From NCBI GenBank assembly GCA_910579745.1, contig CAJTVH010000008.1, forward strand, positions 1 through 64,000: 64,000 nucleotides of DNA. Direction: 5' to 3'. Shown here piece by piece: positions 55,266 through 63,726 of the stretch; the first letter of the stretch is position 1; every line of letters begins with the position of its first letter. A program made the translations under genes and the position numbers. This stretch comes from an uncultured Clostridia bacterium (GTDB lineage: Bacteria; Bacillota; Clostridia; Lachnospirales; CAG-274). Below the pieces are notes generated by a model, which was given only the letters and a program-made list of their open reading frames with translations, had not been told where the DNA came from and did not search any database.

Positions 55266-57206
55266 TTGAAAAACAACTATTTGAAAGGTTTTGGATTGTA
55301 TCTGATAATTTTTATATGTATAATTTCCGCTATACTTATAAGCAGAAACTTTGATACAAACCGTTCAGCGGACAATATTTATTCTTACAGCGAACTTATA
55401 AAACAGCTTGAGGAGAAAAATCCCGATCTTATAGCGCTTGAGATTCAAAGAAACTCTGAAGGCGATAACGAGGGGGAAGTAAGAATCGCTTTTACTGATA
55501 ATCGTATAGAAACCTTGAACATAGGCGATATGAACTCTTTTGTGGCGACTGTTGACAAAGCTATAAAAGACCCCAATTACAATTTAAAAGTAAATTACGC
55601 CGACCCCACCAGAACAAGCGTTTTTGTGTCGTTAATTCCCACTATAATAATCATTGTGATTTCCATAGTGCTTTTAACTTTTATAATAAGACAGATGCAG
55701 GGCGGCGGCGGAAAAGTAATGAATTTCGGAAAAAGCAAAGCGAGAATGTCCACTTCTGATAAAAATAAAATAACTTTTGAGGAGGTCGCCGGTCTTGACG
55801 AGGAAAAAACAGAACTTCAGGAAATAGTCGAGTTTTTAAAACATCCCAAAAAATTTGTGGATATAGGAGCGAGAATCCCTAAAGGCGTGCTCCTTGTGGG
55901 CCCTCCGGGAACAGGTAAAACACTTTTGGCGAAAGCTGTTGCCGGTGAGGCGGGAGTTCCTTTTTTCAGCATTTCCGGCTCAGATTTTGTAGAAATGTTC
56001 GTCGGCGTGGGAGCCTCGCGAGTCAGAGACCTTTTTGAGCAGGCGAAAAAAAATTCTCCCTGTCTTGTTTTTATAGATGAGATCGACGCTGTCGGCAGAC
56101 GGCGAGGCGCTGGTCTCGGCGGGGGCCACGACGAAAGAGAGCAAACTTTAAACCAATTATTGGTTGAAATGGACGGTTTCGGCGTAAACGAGGGCGTAAT
56201 AGTTCTGGCGGCGACAAACCGCCCTGATATTTTAGACCCCGCTCTTTTAAGGCCTGGTCGCTTCGACCGGCGGGTTGTTGTCGGCACACCCGATGTAAAA
56301 GGACGGGAAGAAATACTGAAAGTACACGCTAAAGGCAAAAAAATAAGCAAAGAAGTCGATATGAAAGTTATCGCTCAGACAACTCCCGGCTTTACGGGAG
56401 CTGACCTTGAAAATCTTTTAAACGAGGCCGCTCTTTTGGCGGCGAGATTTGATAAAAAAGAGCTTGACATGGCAGACCTTAGAAAAGCTTTCGTAAAAGT
56501 TGGAATAGGTACTGAGAAGAAAAGCCGTGTCATAAGTGATAAAGAAAAGAAAATCACGGCTTATCATGAGGCGGGGCACGCTATTTTGTTTGAGGTCTTG
56601 TCAGAACTTGACCCAGTTCATATAATTTCTATTATCCCAACAGGTATGGCAGGCGGATACACTATGCCCCTTCCCTCCGACGATAAGGCTTATCGCTCAA
56701 AACTTCAGATGACCCAGGAAATCATTTCCCTTTTCGGCGGAAGAGCCGCGGAGGAAATTATAATAAAAGATATTACCACAGGAGCGTCAAACGACATTCA
56801 AAGAGCCTCAGACCTTGCCAGAAAAATGGTAATGCGTTACGGTATGAGCGAGAAACTGGGCCCTATACAATTCGGAGACGACAATAACGAGGTCTTCCTA
56901 GGAAAAGACATTGGACACGCGAGAAATTACGGCGAGGGAATAGCCTCAATAATAGATAATGAAATTGACACAATAATAAAAACAGCCTATGACGAGGCTA
57001 TTAAAATTTTAAACGAGAATATCGATGTTCTTCATAAAACAGCGACTCTCCTTATTGAGAAAGAAAAAATCACGGGAGCGGAATTTAGAAAAATTTTAGA
57101 CCCTGACAGTGTTGTGGAAGAACCTGAAAATCTATTGTTTGATACCTCCTCCAAAACTAATAAAAACGCTGATGATAAATCAAAAAACATTGATATTGAG
57201 ATATAA
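55266..57206 (+). CDS. ftsH: Membrane ATP-dependent zinc metalloprotease FtsH
   Basis: 646 residues from a TTG start after AAGGAGG. Membrane segments at about 10-28 and 118-141 flank a small extracytoplasmic domain. The AAA+ domain has GPPGTGKT (212-219) and the second region of homology near 312-340 (ATNRPDILDPALLRPGRFDR). The zinc protease motif is HEAGH (434-438). FtsH degrades membrane and cytosolic proteins. It is followed by a strong terminator. Confidence 0.98.
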   Translation: MKNNYLKGFGLYLIIFICIISAILISRNFDTNRSADNIYSYSELIKQLEEKNPDLIALEIQRNSEGDNEGEVRIAFTDNRIETLNIGDMNSFVATVDKAIKDPNYNLKVNYADPTRTSVFVSLIPTIIIIVISIVLLTFIIRQMQGGGGKVMNFGKSKARMSTSDKNKITFEEVAGLDEEKTELQEIVEFLKHPKKFVDIGARIPKGVLLVGPPGTGKTLLAKAVAGEAGVPFFSISGSDFVEMFVGVGASRVRDLFEQAKKNSPCLVFIDEIDAVGRRRGAGLGGGHDEREQTLNQLLVEMDGFGVNEGVIVLAATNRPDILDPALLRPGRFDRRVVVGTPDVKGREEILKVHAKGKKISKEVDMKVIAQTTPGFTGADLENLLNEAALLAARFDKKELDMADLRKAFVKVGIGTEKKSRVISDKEKKITAYHEAGHAILFEVLSELDPVHIISIIPTGMAGGYTMPLPSDDKAYRSKLQMTQEIISLFGGRAAEEIIIKDITTGASNDIQRASDLARKMVMRYGMSEKLGPIQFGDDNNEVFLGKDIGHARNYGEGIASIIDNEIDTIIKTAYDEAIKILNENIDVLHKTATLLIEKEKITGAEFRKILDPDSVVEEPENLLFDTSSKTNKNADDKSKNIDIEI

Positions 57207-57233
57207 AAATCTTTTTACGTACAAAATCTGTAT

Positions 57234-57297
57234 GAAATAAAAAAACACCTGAAAACAGCTTTTATAAAAATGTTGTTTTCAGGTGTTTTTTTATTTC
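57234..57297. terminator. Terminator after ftsH
   Basis: AAAAAAACACCTGAAAACA pairs with TGTTttCAGGTGTTTTTTT-type sequence, flanked by GAAATA/TATTTC; very long stem with T-run. Confidence 0.85.
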
Positions 57298-57558
57298 AAT
57301 GTCATACAAACTATTTTTTTTAAAGCGCTGAAGTCAGTCAGCATAGGGCTGCATCTATACTCTACATATTCCGCCTTGTAAAAATAATTTTCAGTTTACC
57401 TCCTTTTTCTCATTTTAAAGTTGTTTTATTATGTTATATATTCTCAAAATAAGTAATACTAATCTTTTTAAAAAGTAAATAAAAAGATATAAAAACAAAA
57501 AAATATTTTATAGGCTTGACAGTGCCAAAAAGTCAGTGCTTTTGACCCGTGGAAGCTT

Positions 57559-57885
57559 TAGAGCGTATCCGAAAACTAAAATACGCGCGAAAAATTATAA
57601 AAAATATAGTCAACAAACTTGAAAACGAGCAAAAGAAAGCGAGGAAAAAATCATTTTTACAAGGCGCTGGAAGGAGAGCGTAGCCGGAAACCTACGCCGA
57701 CTGGCGGCAACGCTGTGAAAATGATTTTTAAACGCTGAACTTGTTTGTTTTTAAGTTTGTTGACTATAAAACGAAACAGAAAGGCTTTTCTGTTTAATTG
57801 AACCATTTTCGTTTATTTTTTAATAATTTTTTTGGTATTTAGAGTATATGACTAATAGCTTATGATAGTTTTCAAACACGCTCTA
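57559..57885. repeat. Family A element carrying a nested family D element
   Basis: Ends TAGAGCGTATCCGAAAAC and GTTTTCAAACACGCTCTA. Removal of the 160 bp D unit and one TA leaves 165 bp, the size of the other A copies. The internal order AAAATTATAAAAAA ... GAAACAGAAAGGCTTTTC then matches the copy at 17970. Confidence 0.8.
57607..57766. repeat. Family D element (160 bp) with TA target duplication
   Basis: TAGTCAACAAACTTGAAAAC at the left and GTTTTTAAGTTTGTTGACTA at the right form terminal inverted repeats. TA dinucleotides at 57605-57606 and 57767-57768 flank it, where the uninterrupted A copy at 17970 has a single TA. The GC-rich core (GCGCTGGAAGGAG ... GGCGGCAACGC) is non-coding. Confidence 0.8.
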
Positions 57886-57967
57886 GTACAAAACAATAAA
57901 ATAATTCTTTTATATATTATGTTTTATTAAAACTTTCCTGTTCATTCTCTTATTATCTCCCTATAAG
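57885..57967. repeat. Family B-like element, reverse orientation
   Basis: AACAATAAAATAATTC and TTTATTAAAACTTTCCTGTTCATTCTCTTATT match the reversed B interior. It ends next to the first DnaA box. Confidence 0.5.
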
Positions 57968-58251
57968 TTATCCACACTTTTCTGTTGATAACCTCTACCT
58001 TTTCCACAGTCATTTTTCCGTATAATTAACTATATATCCGCAAACTCTGTTATATAACACACAATATATTGTGTTTTTTCCAATAAAATTACTTATAAAC
58101 AGGGTTTCTCACAAAAAAAACCAATATTCATAAATTATTCACTGTGGAAAAGTTGATAACTTTGTTGATAAGCCTTTAGGGCTTGTTTTAATTATATTCC
58201 GCTTGTTGATAACTTTATACATAGCTTTTGAATATTTTATTCTTTTCCACA
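57968..58251. other. Cluster of DnaA-box-like sites
   Basis: TTATCCACA at 57968 is a perfect DnaA box. TTTTCCACA occurs at 58000 and 58243 and, reversed, at 58143. TTATCAACA-type sites (reversed TGTTGATAA) occur at 57983, 58163 and 58204, and a further AGTTGATAA at 58151. Eight sites in 284 bases flank an AT-rich stretch containing the palindrome ACACAATATATTGTGT. It resembles an origin or DnaA-titration region; strand bias argues against oriC. No gene is present. Confidence 0.6.
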
Positions 58252-58338
58252 AATATTTTTATTTTTAAATTGTTGAATATAACTCACGACTGTGTTAAAA
58301 TAGAACTACAGCGTACATGAAAACTAAAATATACATAC

Positions 58339-58517
58339 TACTAATCTCTTTTTAAACACTAAAGCGGCATAACTTTATGGGCGTTATAGAGTCAAAATTG
58401 AGACAAACTCTGAAAGCCTAAAGAGAACCCACCTACGGTTTTTTAAATTTTGAGTAAAATAATTTTTTATTTCTTCTATCGTCCAAATATATTACATCCG
58501 CTTTTTAAATTATGTTA
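58339..58517. repeat. Family C element
   Basis: TACTAATCTCTTTTTAAACAC at the left and TTACATCCGCTTTTTAAATTA at the right, 179 bp. Interior has CTAAAGAGAACCCACCTACGG and no gene. Confidence 0.55.
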
Positions 58518-58610
58518 ATTCGCGAAACTTTTAAAGTGAAACAAATGTATGATGTTTTATTGGAGCTCATTTGTTCATTCTCTTATTGCTTCGCTATAGA
58601 TTGGTGTAAA
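58516..58610. repeat. Family B element, reverse orientation
   Basis: TAATTCGCGAAACTTTTAAAG at the left corresponds to the reversed right end at 20312, and TTCATTCTCTTATTGCTTCGCTATA at the right to the reversed left end. About 95 bp. Confidence 0.6.
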
Positions 58611-58776
58611 AAATTATAAAAAACAAAAGACGCTTAAATCTCGCTTATTTTTTATATATTTTAGTTTTGAGAAAATAAAAATAATATTAAAAGAATAAAT
58701 TTTTATATAATTTTAATAGTTAGAGAGAGTTTTCATATACTCTCTAATCAATTTTTTATAAAAGGAGTTTATATTT

Positions 58777-60210
58777 ATGGCACAAGAAAAAATGGTTACC
58801 GCGATAACATCTATGGAAGACGATTTCGCTAAATGGTATACAGATATAGTAAAAAAAGCCGATTTAATTGATTATTCTTGCGTAAGGGGCTGTATGGTTA
58901 TCCGCCCTTACGGATACGCTATATGGGAGCTTATTCAAAAACAGCTTGACGAGAGATTTAAAGCTTCAGGACATGAAAACGTGTATATGCCTATGTTTAT
59001 ACCGGAAAGCCTGCTTCAAAAAGAAAAAGACCATGTGGAGGGTTTCGCTCCTGAGGTAGCTTGGGTTACTCACGGAGGAGAGGAAAAACTCACTGACAGG
59101 CTCTGCGTAAGACCAACCTCGGAAACTCTTTTCTGCGAGCACTATTCTAACATAGTACAATCATACCGTGATCTCCCTAAACTTTATAACCAGTGGTGCT
59201 CCGTTGTCCGCTGGGAAAAAACCACAAGACCTTTTTTAAGAAGCCTTGAGTTTTTGTGGCAAGAGGGACATACCGCTCATGCCACAGAAGAAGAAGCCAA
59301 CGAGGAAACAATAGCGCAGCTTAACGAATACGCCGATTTCTGCGAAAAGGTTCTGGCAATGCCTGTAATAAAGGGTAAAAAAACGGATAAAGAAAAATTT
59401 GCCGGAGCGAAATCAACATATACAATCGAAAGCCTTATGCACGACGGAAAAGCTCTTCAGTCAGGAACATCCCATAATTTCGGGGATGGATTCGCCAAAG
59501 CCTTCGACATTAAATATACTGATAAAAACAATAAGCTTCAATACGTTCATCAAACGTCATGGGGCGTATCGACTCGCCTTATAGGCGGCCTTATTATGGT
59601 TCACAGCGATAATAATGGGCTTGTGCTCCCTCCTAAAGTCGCTCCCACCCAAGTAATAATAGTTCCCGTAATGCAGAAAAAAGAGGGCGTATTGGAAAAA
59701 GCCAGAGAAATTTTAAAAACCCTTTCAAATGCATGCAGAGTTCGTCTTGACGATTCCGATAAATCACCTGGCTGGAAATTCAGCGAGTATGAGATGAAAG
59801 GTGTTCCCGTAAGAATAGAACTCGGTCCCCGTGATATAGAAAATGGTCAGGCTATTTTGGCGAGACGTGACACAGGTGAAAAAACAACCGTTAAAATATG
59901 TGATATTGAAAAAGAAGTTATTTCCCTACTTGATAACATTCAGTCAAGTCTTCTGGAAAAGGCCAAAGCCCATAGAGACACTAAAACCTCCACGGCTAAA
60001 AATATGGAAGAGTTTAAAAAAGTTCTTGATACAAATCAAGGATTTATAAAAGCAATGTGGTGCGGAAACGAGGAATGTGAGAATAAAATAAAAGAAGAAA
60101 CAGGAGCGACCTCAAGATGTATACCATTTGAACAGGAACATATAGGCGATACGTGCGTTTGCTGTCAAAAACCCGCCGAAAAAATGGTTATTTGGGGCAA
60201 AGCGTATTAA
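58777..60210 (+). CDS. proS: Proline-tRNA ligase (short, eukaryote/archaeal-like type)
   Basis: 477 residues, the short form that lacks the inserted editing domain of bacterial-type ProRS. Class II motifs: YGYAIWELIQKQLDERFKASGHENVYMPMFIP, RPTSETLFCEHYS, RWEKTTRPFLRSLEFLWQEGHTAHAT (motif 2 region), and HQTSWGVSTRLIGGLIMVHSD (motif 3 region). A C-terminal zinc-like domain with CGNEECE ... CVCCQK ends in WGKAY, as in this class. It charges tRNA-Pro. Monocistronic, long repeat-filled leader. Confidence 0.97.
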   Translation: MAQEKMVTAITSMEDDFAKWYTDIVKKADLIDYSCVRGCMVIRPYGYAIWELIQKQLDERFKASGHENVYMPMFIPESLLQKEKDHVEGFAPEVAWVTHGGEEKLTDRLCVRPTSETLFCEHYSNIVQSYRDLPKLYNQWCSVVRWEKTTRPFLRSLEFLWQEGHTAHATEEEANEETIAQLNEYADFCEKVLAMPVIKGKKTDKEKFAGAKSTYTIESLMHDGKALQSGTSHNFGDGFAKAFDIKYTDKNNKLQYVHQTSWGVSTRLIGGLIMVHSDNNGLVLPPKVAPTQVIIVPVMQKKEGVLEKAREILKTLSNACRVRLDDSDKSPGWKFSEYEMKGVPVRIELGPRDIENGQAILARRDTGEKTTVKICDIEKEVISLLDNIQSSLLEKAKAHRDTKTSTAKNMEEFKKVLDTNQGFIKAMWCGNEECENKIKEETGATSRCIPFEQEHIGDTCVCCQKPAEKMVIWGKAY

Positions 60211-60268
60211 AATATGCGAAAACTTAAAAACACTTAAAACATCATTGAATAATATTTAAGGTGATTTT

Positions 60269-61726
60269 ATGAGAAAATATTTTATAAAATTTTTATCTTT
60301 TGTCATTTTATCCGCGATAACTTTCTCATCAGCAGAAACACTTGAAACTTTCGCTGTTTCTTACTCGGTGACAAGCAATAAAATTATTGTGGAGCTTGAC
60401 GACAATATTTTAAACTTAGCGAAAGACCCTGTAATAAAAGACGGAGTTACTCTTGTGCCTTTAAGGGAAATAGCCAACGCGATGAATATTGCCTTAGATT
60501 GGGACGCAAAAACAAAAACAATAATTTGCTCAAAAGACGATATATATTTAACCTTTGTTATAGACAGCAATATAATGAGATTTTCCGAGGATGCCGATGT
60601 ATTTCTAGACGTTCCTCCCGTTCTCATAGACGGTACGACATATATCCCTTTAAGAGCACTCTCAAAAGCCTTAAACTCAGAAGTGTTTTGGGACAGTGAG
60701 CTTCAAACCGTATTCATATACTCTCCCGTAAATTCTGAGGACGCCGTCTTATCGTCAAAGCTTACAAAACTCTCACTGTATATTTACGCTCTAAACGACG
60801 GAATATGTCTTGATAAAGGCTCATATATGACCCTTGCTAAAATTTTAAAACCCGAATATGAATCATACGCCAAAGAATTTGAGTATTTCTCTGACATTTT
60901 CAACGGTAAAGATTCGCCTTTCGGAAAAATAAACATAGATTATAGCAATATAAACTCATGTGAGATGAAAAAAGCGAAAAAAATATTAAATCTCTCTGAA
61001 GATTCCGTAGATGTTTTAATAGATGAGATTAAAAACTTCGCGGATAAAATAGGCTGTAATATTCCCGATTACGCCGATTATATGTCGGATATAGACCTTT
61101 ACGAGAAATATATCGAGAACTATACCGTTCGCTCTATAGACGACGGTGCTGATAAACCCTACACTTTTAAAGAAAAATACGCTTTTGCCGAAAAGCCTTA
61201 TAATAGACACATAAAGAAAATCACAAAATTCAAAAATAAGTATCTCTCCGACGACCCAGATAAATTAATCCCCGGCAAAGATGATATTCCAGACGCTGAA
61301 GAGGAGCTAAAAGAAATACTTGAGGATGTGAAAACAATTTACATTAACCTAGGAATAAGCGGAAAAACCACTAAAAAATCTAGCAAAACAGATATAAAAC
61401 CCCTTATAAAGGCGGATCTTGACCTCACCGTGTATTTAAAGAATTTTATAAAAAAAGCGTCCGACCTTGACGCTGATGAAAACGGAAAAACCTTAAAGCA
61501 AAAATATTCTGATTATCAGGCTAAGTATAACTCTCTTTATATAAAAACTCTCGACACATACTCAAAACTATTTAAACTCAATTCCGATAACCCAGAATTT
61601 TCGGCCGCTTTCGATACGATAACAAAAATGACGGACGCTCAAATAGCTAACTGTGTAAAAAATATAACTCAGCTTCACGATGAGTGGAAATTTCTCGCGG
61701 CGAAATTACAGCTTAAAGTTATATAA
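60269..61726 (+). CDS. Exported protein with copper-amine-oxidase-N-like domain, first of three
   Basis: 485 residues. Signal peptide about 1-30. The stalk-like CuAO-N1 domain (about 35-155) shows paired motifs GVTLVPLREIANAMNI and GTTYIPLRALSKALNSEVFWD. The remaining 330 residues are helical and charged, with no enzyme motif I recognise. The family occurs in many exported Clostridial proteins as an envelope-associated module and has no proven copper chemistry here. Two related genes follow in tandem. Confidence 0.82.
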   Translation: MRKYFIKFLSFVILSAITFSSAETLETFAVSYSVTSNKIIVELDDNILNLAKDPVIKDGVTLVPLREIANAMNIALDWDAKTKTIICSKDDIYLTFVIDSNIMRFSEDADVFLDVPPVLIDGTTYIPLRALSKALNSEVFWDSELQTVFIYSPVNSEDAVLSSKLTKLSLYIYALNDGICLDKGSYMTLAKILKPEYESYAKEFEYFSDIFNGKDSPFGKINIDYSNINSCEMKKAKKILNLSEDSVDVLIDEIKNFADKIGCNIPDYADYMSDIDLYEKYIENYTVRSIDDGADKPYTFKEKYAFAEKPYNRHIKKITKFKNKYLSDDPDKLIPGKDDIPDAEEELKEILEDVKTIYINLGISGKTTKKSSKTDIKPLIKADLDLTVYLKNFIKKASDLDADENGKTLKQKYSDYQAKYNSLYIKTLDTYSKLFKLNSDNPEFSAAFDTITKMTDAQIANCVKNITQLHDEWKFLAAKLQLKVI

Positions 61727-61744
61727 TAATTTTAAACATTAAAC

Positions 61745-61910
61745 TATGACGTATCTGAAAACTAATTTGATGTATATAAATTAAATAAATTTGTCAGAGC
61801 TGTAAATAGAAAATACTGGTATAATCTAATGCCTACTCAAGTTTTTCACGATAACGCTATGTCGAATTTTAGTTTTTCATATATCCGAATGAGTTTTCAG
61901 ATACGCTCTA
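61745..61910. repeat. Family A element
   Basis: TATGACGTATCTGAAAAC and GTTTTCAGATACGCTCTA are the ends of a 166 bp unit with a different interior from the other A copies (GTCAGAGCTGTAAATAG). It directly adjoins the family E element. Confidence 0.65.
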
Positions 61911-61911
61911 A

Positions 61912-62072
61912 TACTCCATAAAGCTTGCTATTACAATAATAATTTAGAATGCTTTGTAATACGTGAGGCAGAAAAACAAAGAATAGCCCATACTGCGCTA
62001 TGTTGCTTGACGATAACTCCGCGGATTGCTAAATACGCAAATTATTATGTAAAAATCAAGCTTTATGGAGTA
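61912..62072. repeat. Family E element with perfect terminal repeats
   Basis: TACTCCATAAAGCTTG (61912-61927) is exactly inverted at 62057-62072 (CAAGCTTTATGGAGTA). The 161 bp unit begins and ends with TA, compatible with a TA duplication. Subterminal AATAATTT/AAATTATT is also inverted. No coding capacity. Confidence 0.75.
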
Positions 62073-62117
62073 CTAATATAAAATGTAATCTTTATAAGCG
62101 GAAAGAGAGAATTTAAA

Positions 62118-63632
62118 ATGAAAAAGAGACTCGCTTCTTTATTTTTAATGGCGGTAATAGCTTTGTCTTTTACCGCTCCTGTCCACACTTTCGGAGATTT
62201 TGACCCTGATACCGTAATAATGGTAAACGGAAATATCGTTAAACTTGATAAACCCGTGTTTTTTGACGACACCGGCCTTGAGACTTATTTACCAGCTCGG
62301 ACTTTTTTTGAAAATATAGGCTATAAAATAATTTATGACAGCTCAAAAAAAACAATCCATGGCTCAAATGATACAATAAATTTCTCAATTACAATAGGCT
62401 CTGACTCTTTTACGGTAAATAATCAAATTTACGAAGAATCTATCTCTCCATCAAAAGTGATAAACTCCACGGCTTACATATCCGATTTTACAGTGTCAAA
62501 AATTATTAACTCCTCAGTCGTTCACTATATTAGAAATGTTGAAAATATCATCGAGTTTATAAATCACGGCGCCTCAGACAGCGAATATGATTTTAATACA
62601 AATCATTATATTTCCAATAGCGATGTGTCAATCCTTACTTTTATGTTAATCGCCAATCTAAAAGATTTTGACGATGACTCCATTAAAGAGGCTAAAGAAA
62701 TTATATTTAATTTTTATACCTCAAAAAACTATGCTTATTTGACTGAAAATTCTAAAAGCGCGGGCGCTCAGATAATTGAGAAAAAGCGGAATATAAAAAA
62801 AGAATACGCCGAAAAAATAACTGATTTGTTTAAAAGAAATGACAGGCTTATTTATTCTGAGACAAGCGCTGAAAACAGTACACGGTTTATGACAAATTTT
62901 TTCCCCTTTATTAAAAATGAAACCGCTATTGAGTTAATTACGCTTGTTTATCATCTTTCCGGCTCTTTAAACACAGAAACCTATCAAGAGGCTAAAGAAA
63001 TTTATCTCGATGTATTATCATTTTTGGCTGACGGTTACATAAACTCCTACAACAGCGGGGACATCGGGCAAACTAAAGAAATAGAAATAAAACTTAATAA
63101 AATCATTGAAAAAATTAAGACTTTTATGACCGAACACGATATAACTGAATTTGACTATTCTGAATATACTAAAACATTAAAAGAACTTCTCAAAGACCAC
63201 TCGGAAAACCCTAAAACTAATGCTGTACCGTATGAAATTTCCTTAAAATTCATAAATAGTATGTTTAACAGTTTCTCATCTCAAAAAGAAATTGACGAAA
63301 TTACAAATGAAATGAAAATTTACATAGAGGATTTAAACAGAACAGCCGCCGCTAAAGATGAAAATCCCATACTTGACAAAAGCGGGTTTATATCGGCCGA
63401 GCGTGAACTTTCAAATATTTATATGCGAATTAAAAAAGTCTTGCCGGAATCCTCAGAACATACCCAATTTATGAATGAAATATCAGACTACGTCAAAGGT
63501 CTTTTATTAAACAGTCAGCGGCTGAACACTCAGGAAAAAATTGATACCGCGGAAAAAGAGTTAAAAAAATATATTGATGAGCTTAAAATTTTAGCGGAAA
63601 AAAATAAAATCAAAATAGAAATCTTTTATTAA
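62118..63632 (+). CDS. Exported copper-amine-oxidase-N-like protein, second of three
   Basis: 504 residues. Signal peptide about 1-27. The domain at about 35-135 is a diverged CuAO-N1 unit (DTVIMVNGNIVKLDKPVFFDDTG, YLPARTFFENIGYKIIYDSSKKTI). The long helical C-terminal part is rich in K, E, I and N, with repeated segments such as EEAKEIIFNFY/EAKEIYLDVL. It resembles the preceding gene in plan but little in sequence, as tandem duplicates that diverged. Function unknown. Confidence 0.78.
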   Translation: MKKRLASLFLMAVIALSFTAPVHTFGDFDPDTVIMVNGNIVKLDKPVFFDDTGLETYLPARTFFENIGYKIIYDSSKKTIHGSNDTINFSITIGSDSFTVNNQIYEESISPSKVINSTAYISDFTVSKIINSSVVHYIRNVENIIEFINHGASDSEYDFNTNHYISNSDVSILTFMLIANLKDFDDDSIKEAKEIIFNFYTSKNYAYLTENSKSAGAQIIEKKRNIKKEYAEKITDLFKRNDRLIYSETSAENSTRFMTNFFPFIKNETAIELITLVYHLSGSLNTETYQEAKEIYLDVLSFLADGYINSYNSGDIGQTKEIEIKLNKIIEKIKTFMTEHDITEFDYSEYTKTLKELLKDHSENPKTNAVPYEISLKFINSMFNSFSSQKEIDEITNEMKIYIEDLNRTAAAKDENPILDKSGFISAERELSNIYMRIKKVLPESSEHTQFMNEISDYVKGLLLNSQRLNTQEKIDTAEKELKKYIDELKILAEKNKIKIEIFY

Positions 63633-63726
63633 ATACATCTTTCTAATTTTATCGTAACAAACAGCGAAAATAATTTATTTTCGTCTGTTAAAATAAATTT
63701 TTATATTATACAAGGAGCGTTAAAAA

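Larger units (their letters stand above)
58316..58752. repeat. Family A remnant interrupted by C and B elements
   Basis: Left end AGCGTACATGAAAACTAAAATATAC and right end AGAGAGTTTTCATATACTCTC are A ends. Between them lie a C unit (58339-58517) and a B unit (58516-58610). The A interior AAAAATTATAAAAAACAAAAG resumes after them. This composite forms the whole upstream region of proS; no T-box is seen. Confidence 0.55.

Noticed and set aside
57968..58251. Calling the DnaA-box cluster the chromosomal origin oriC
   Set aside because: No dnaA, dnaN, rpmH or gyr genes nearby, genes on the left run in both directions, and + strand C-over-G bias continues on both sides instead of inverting.
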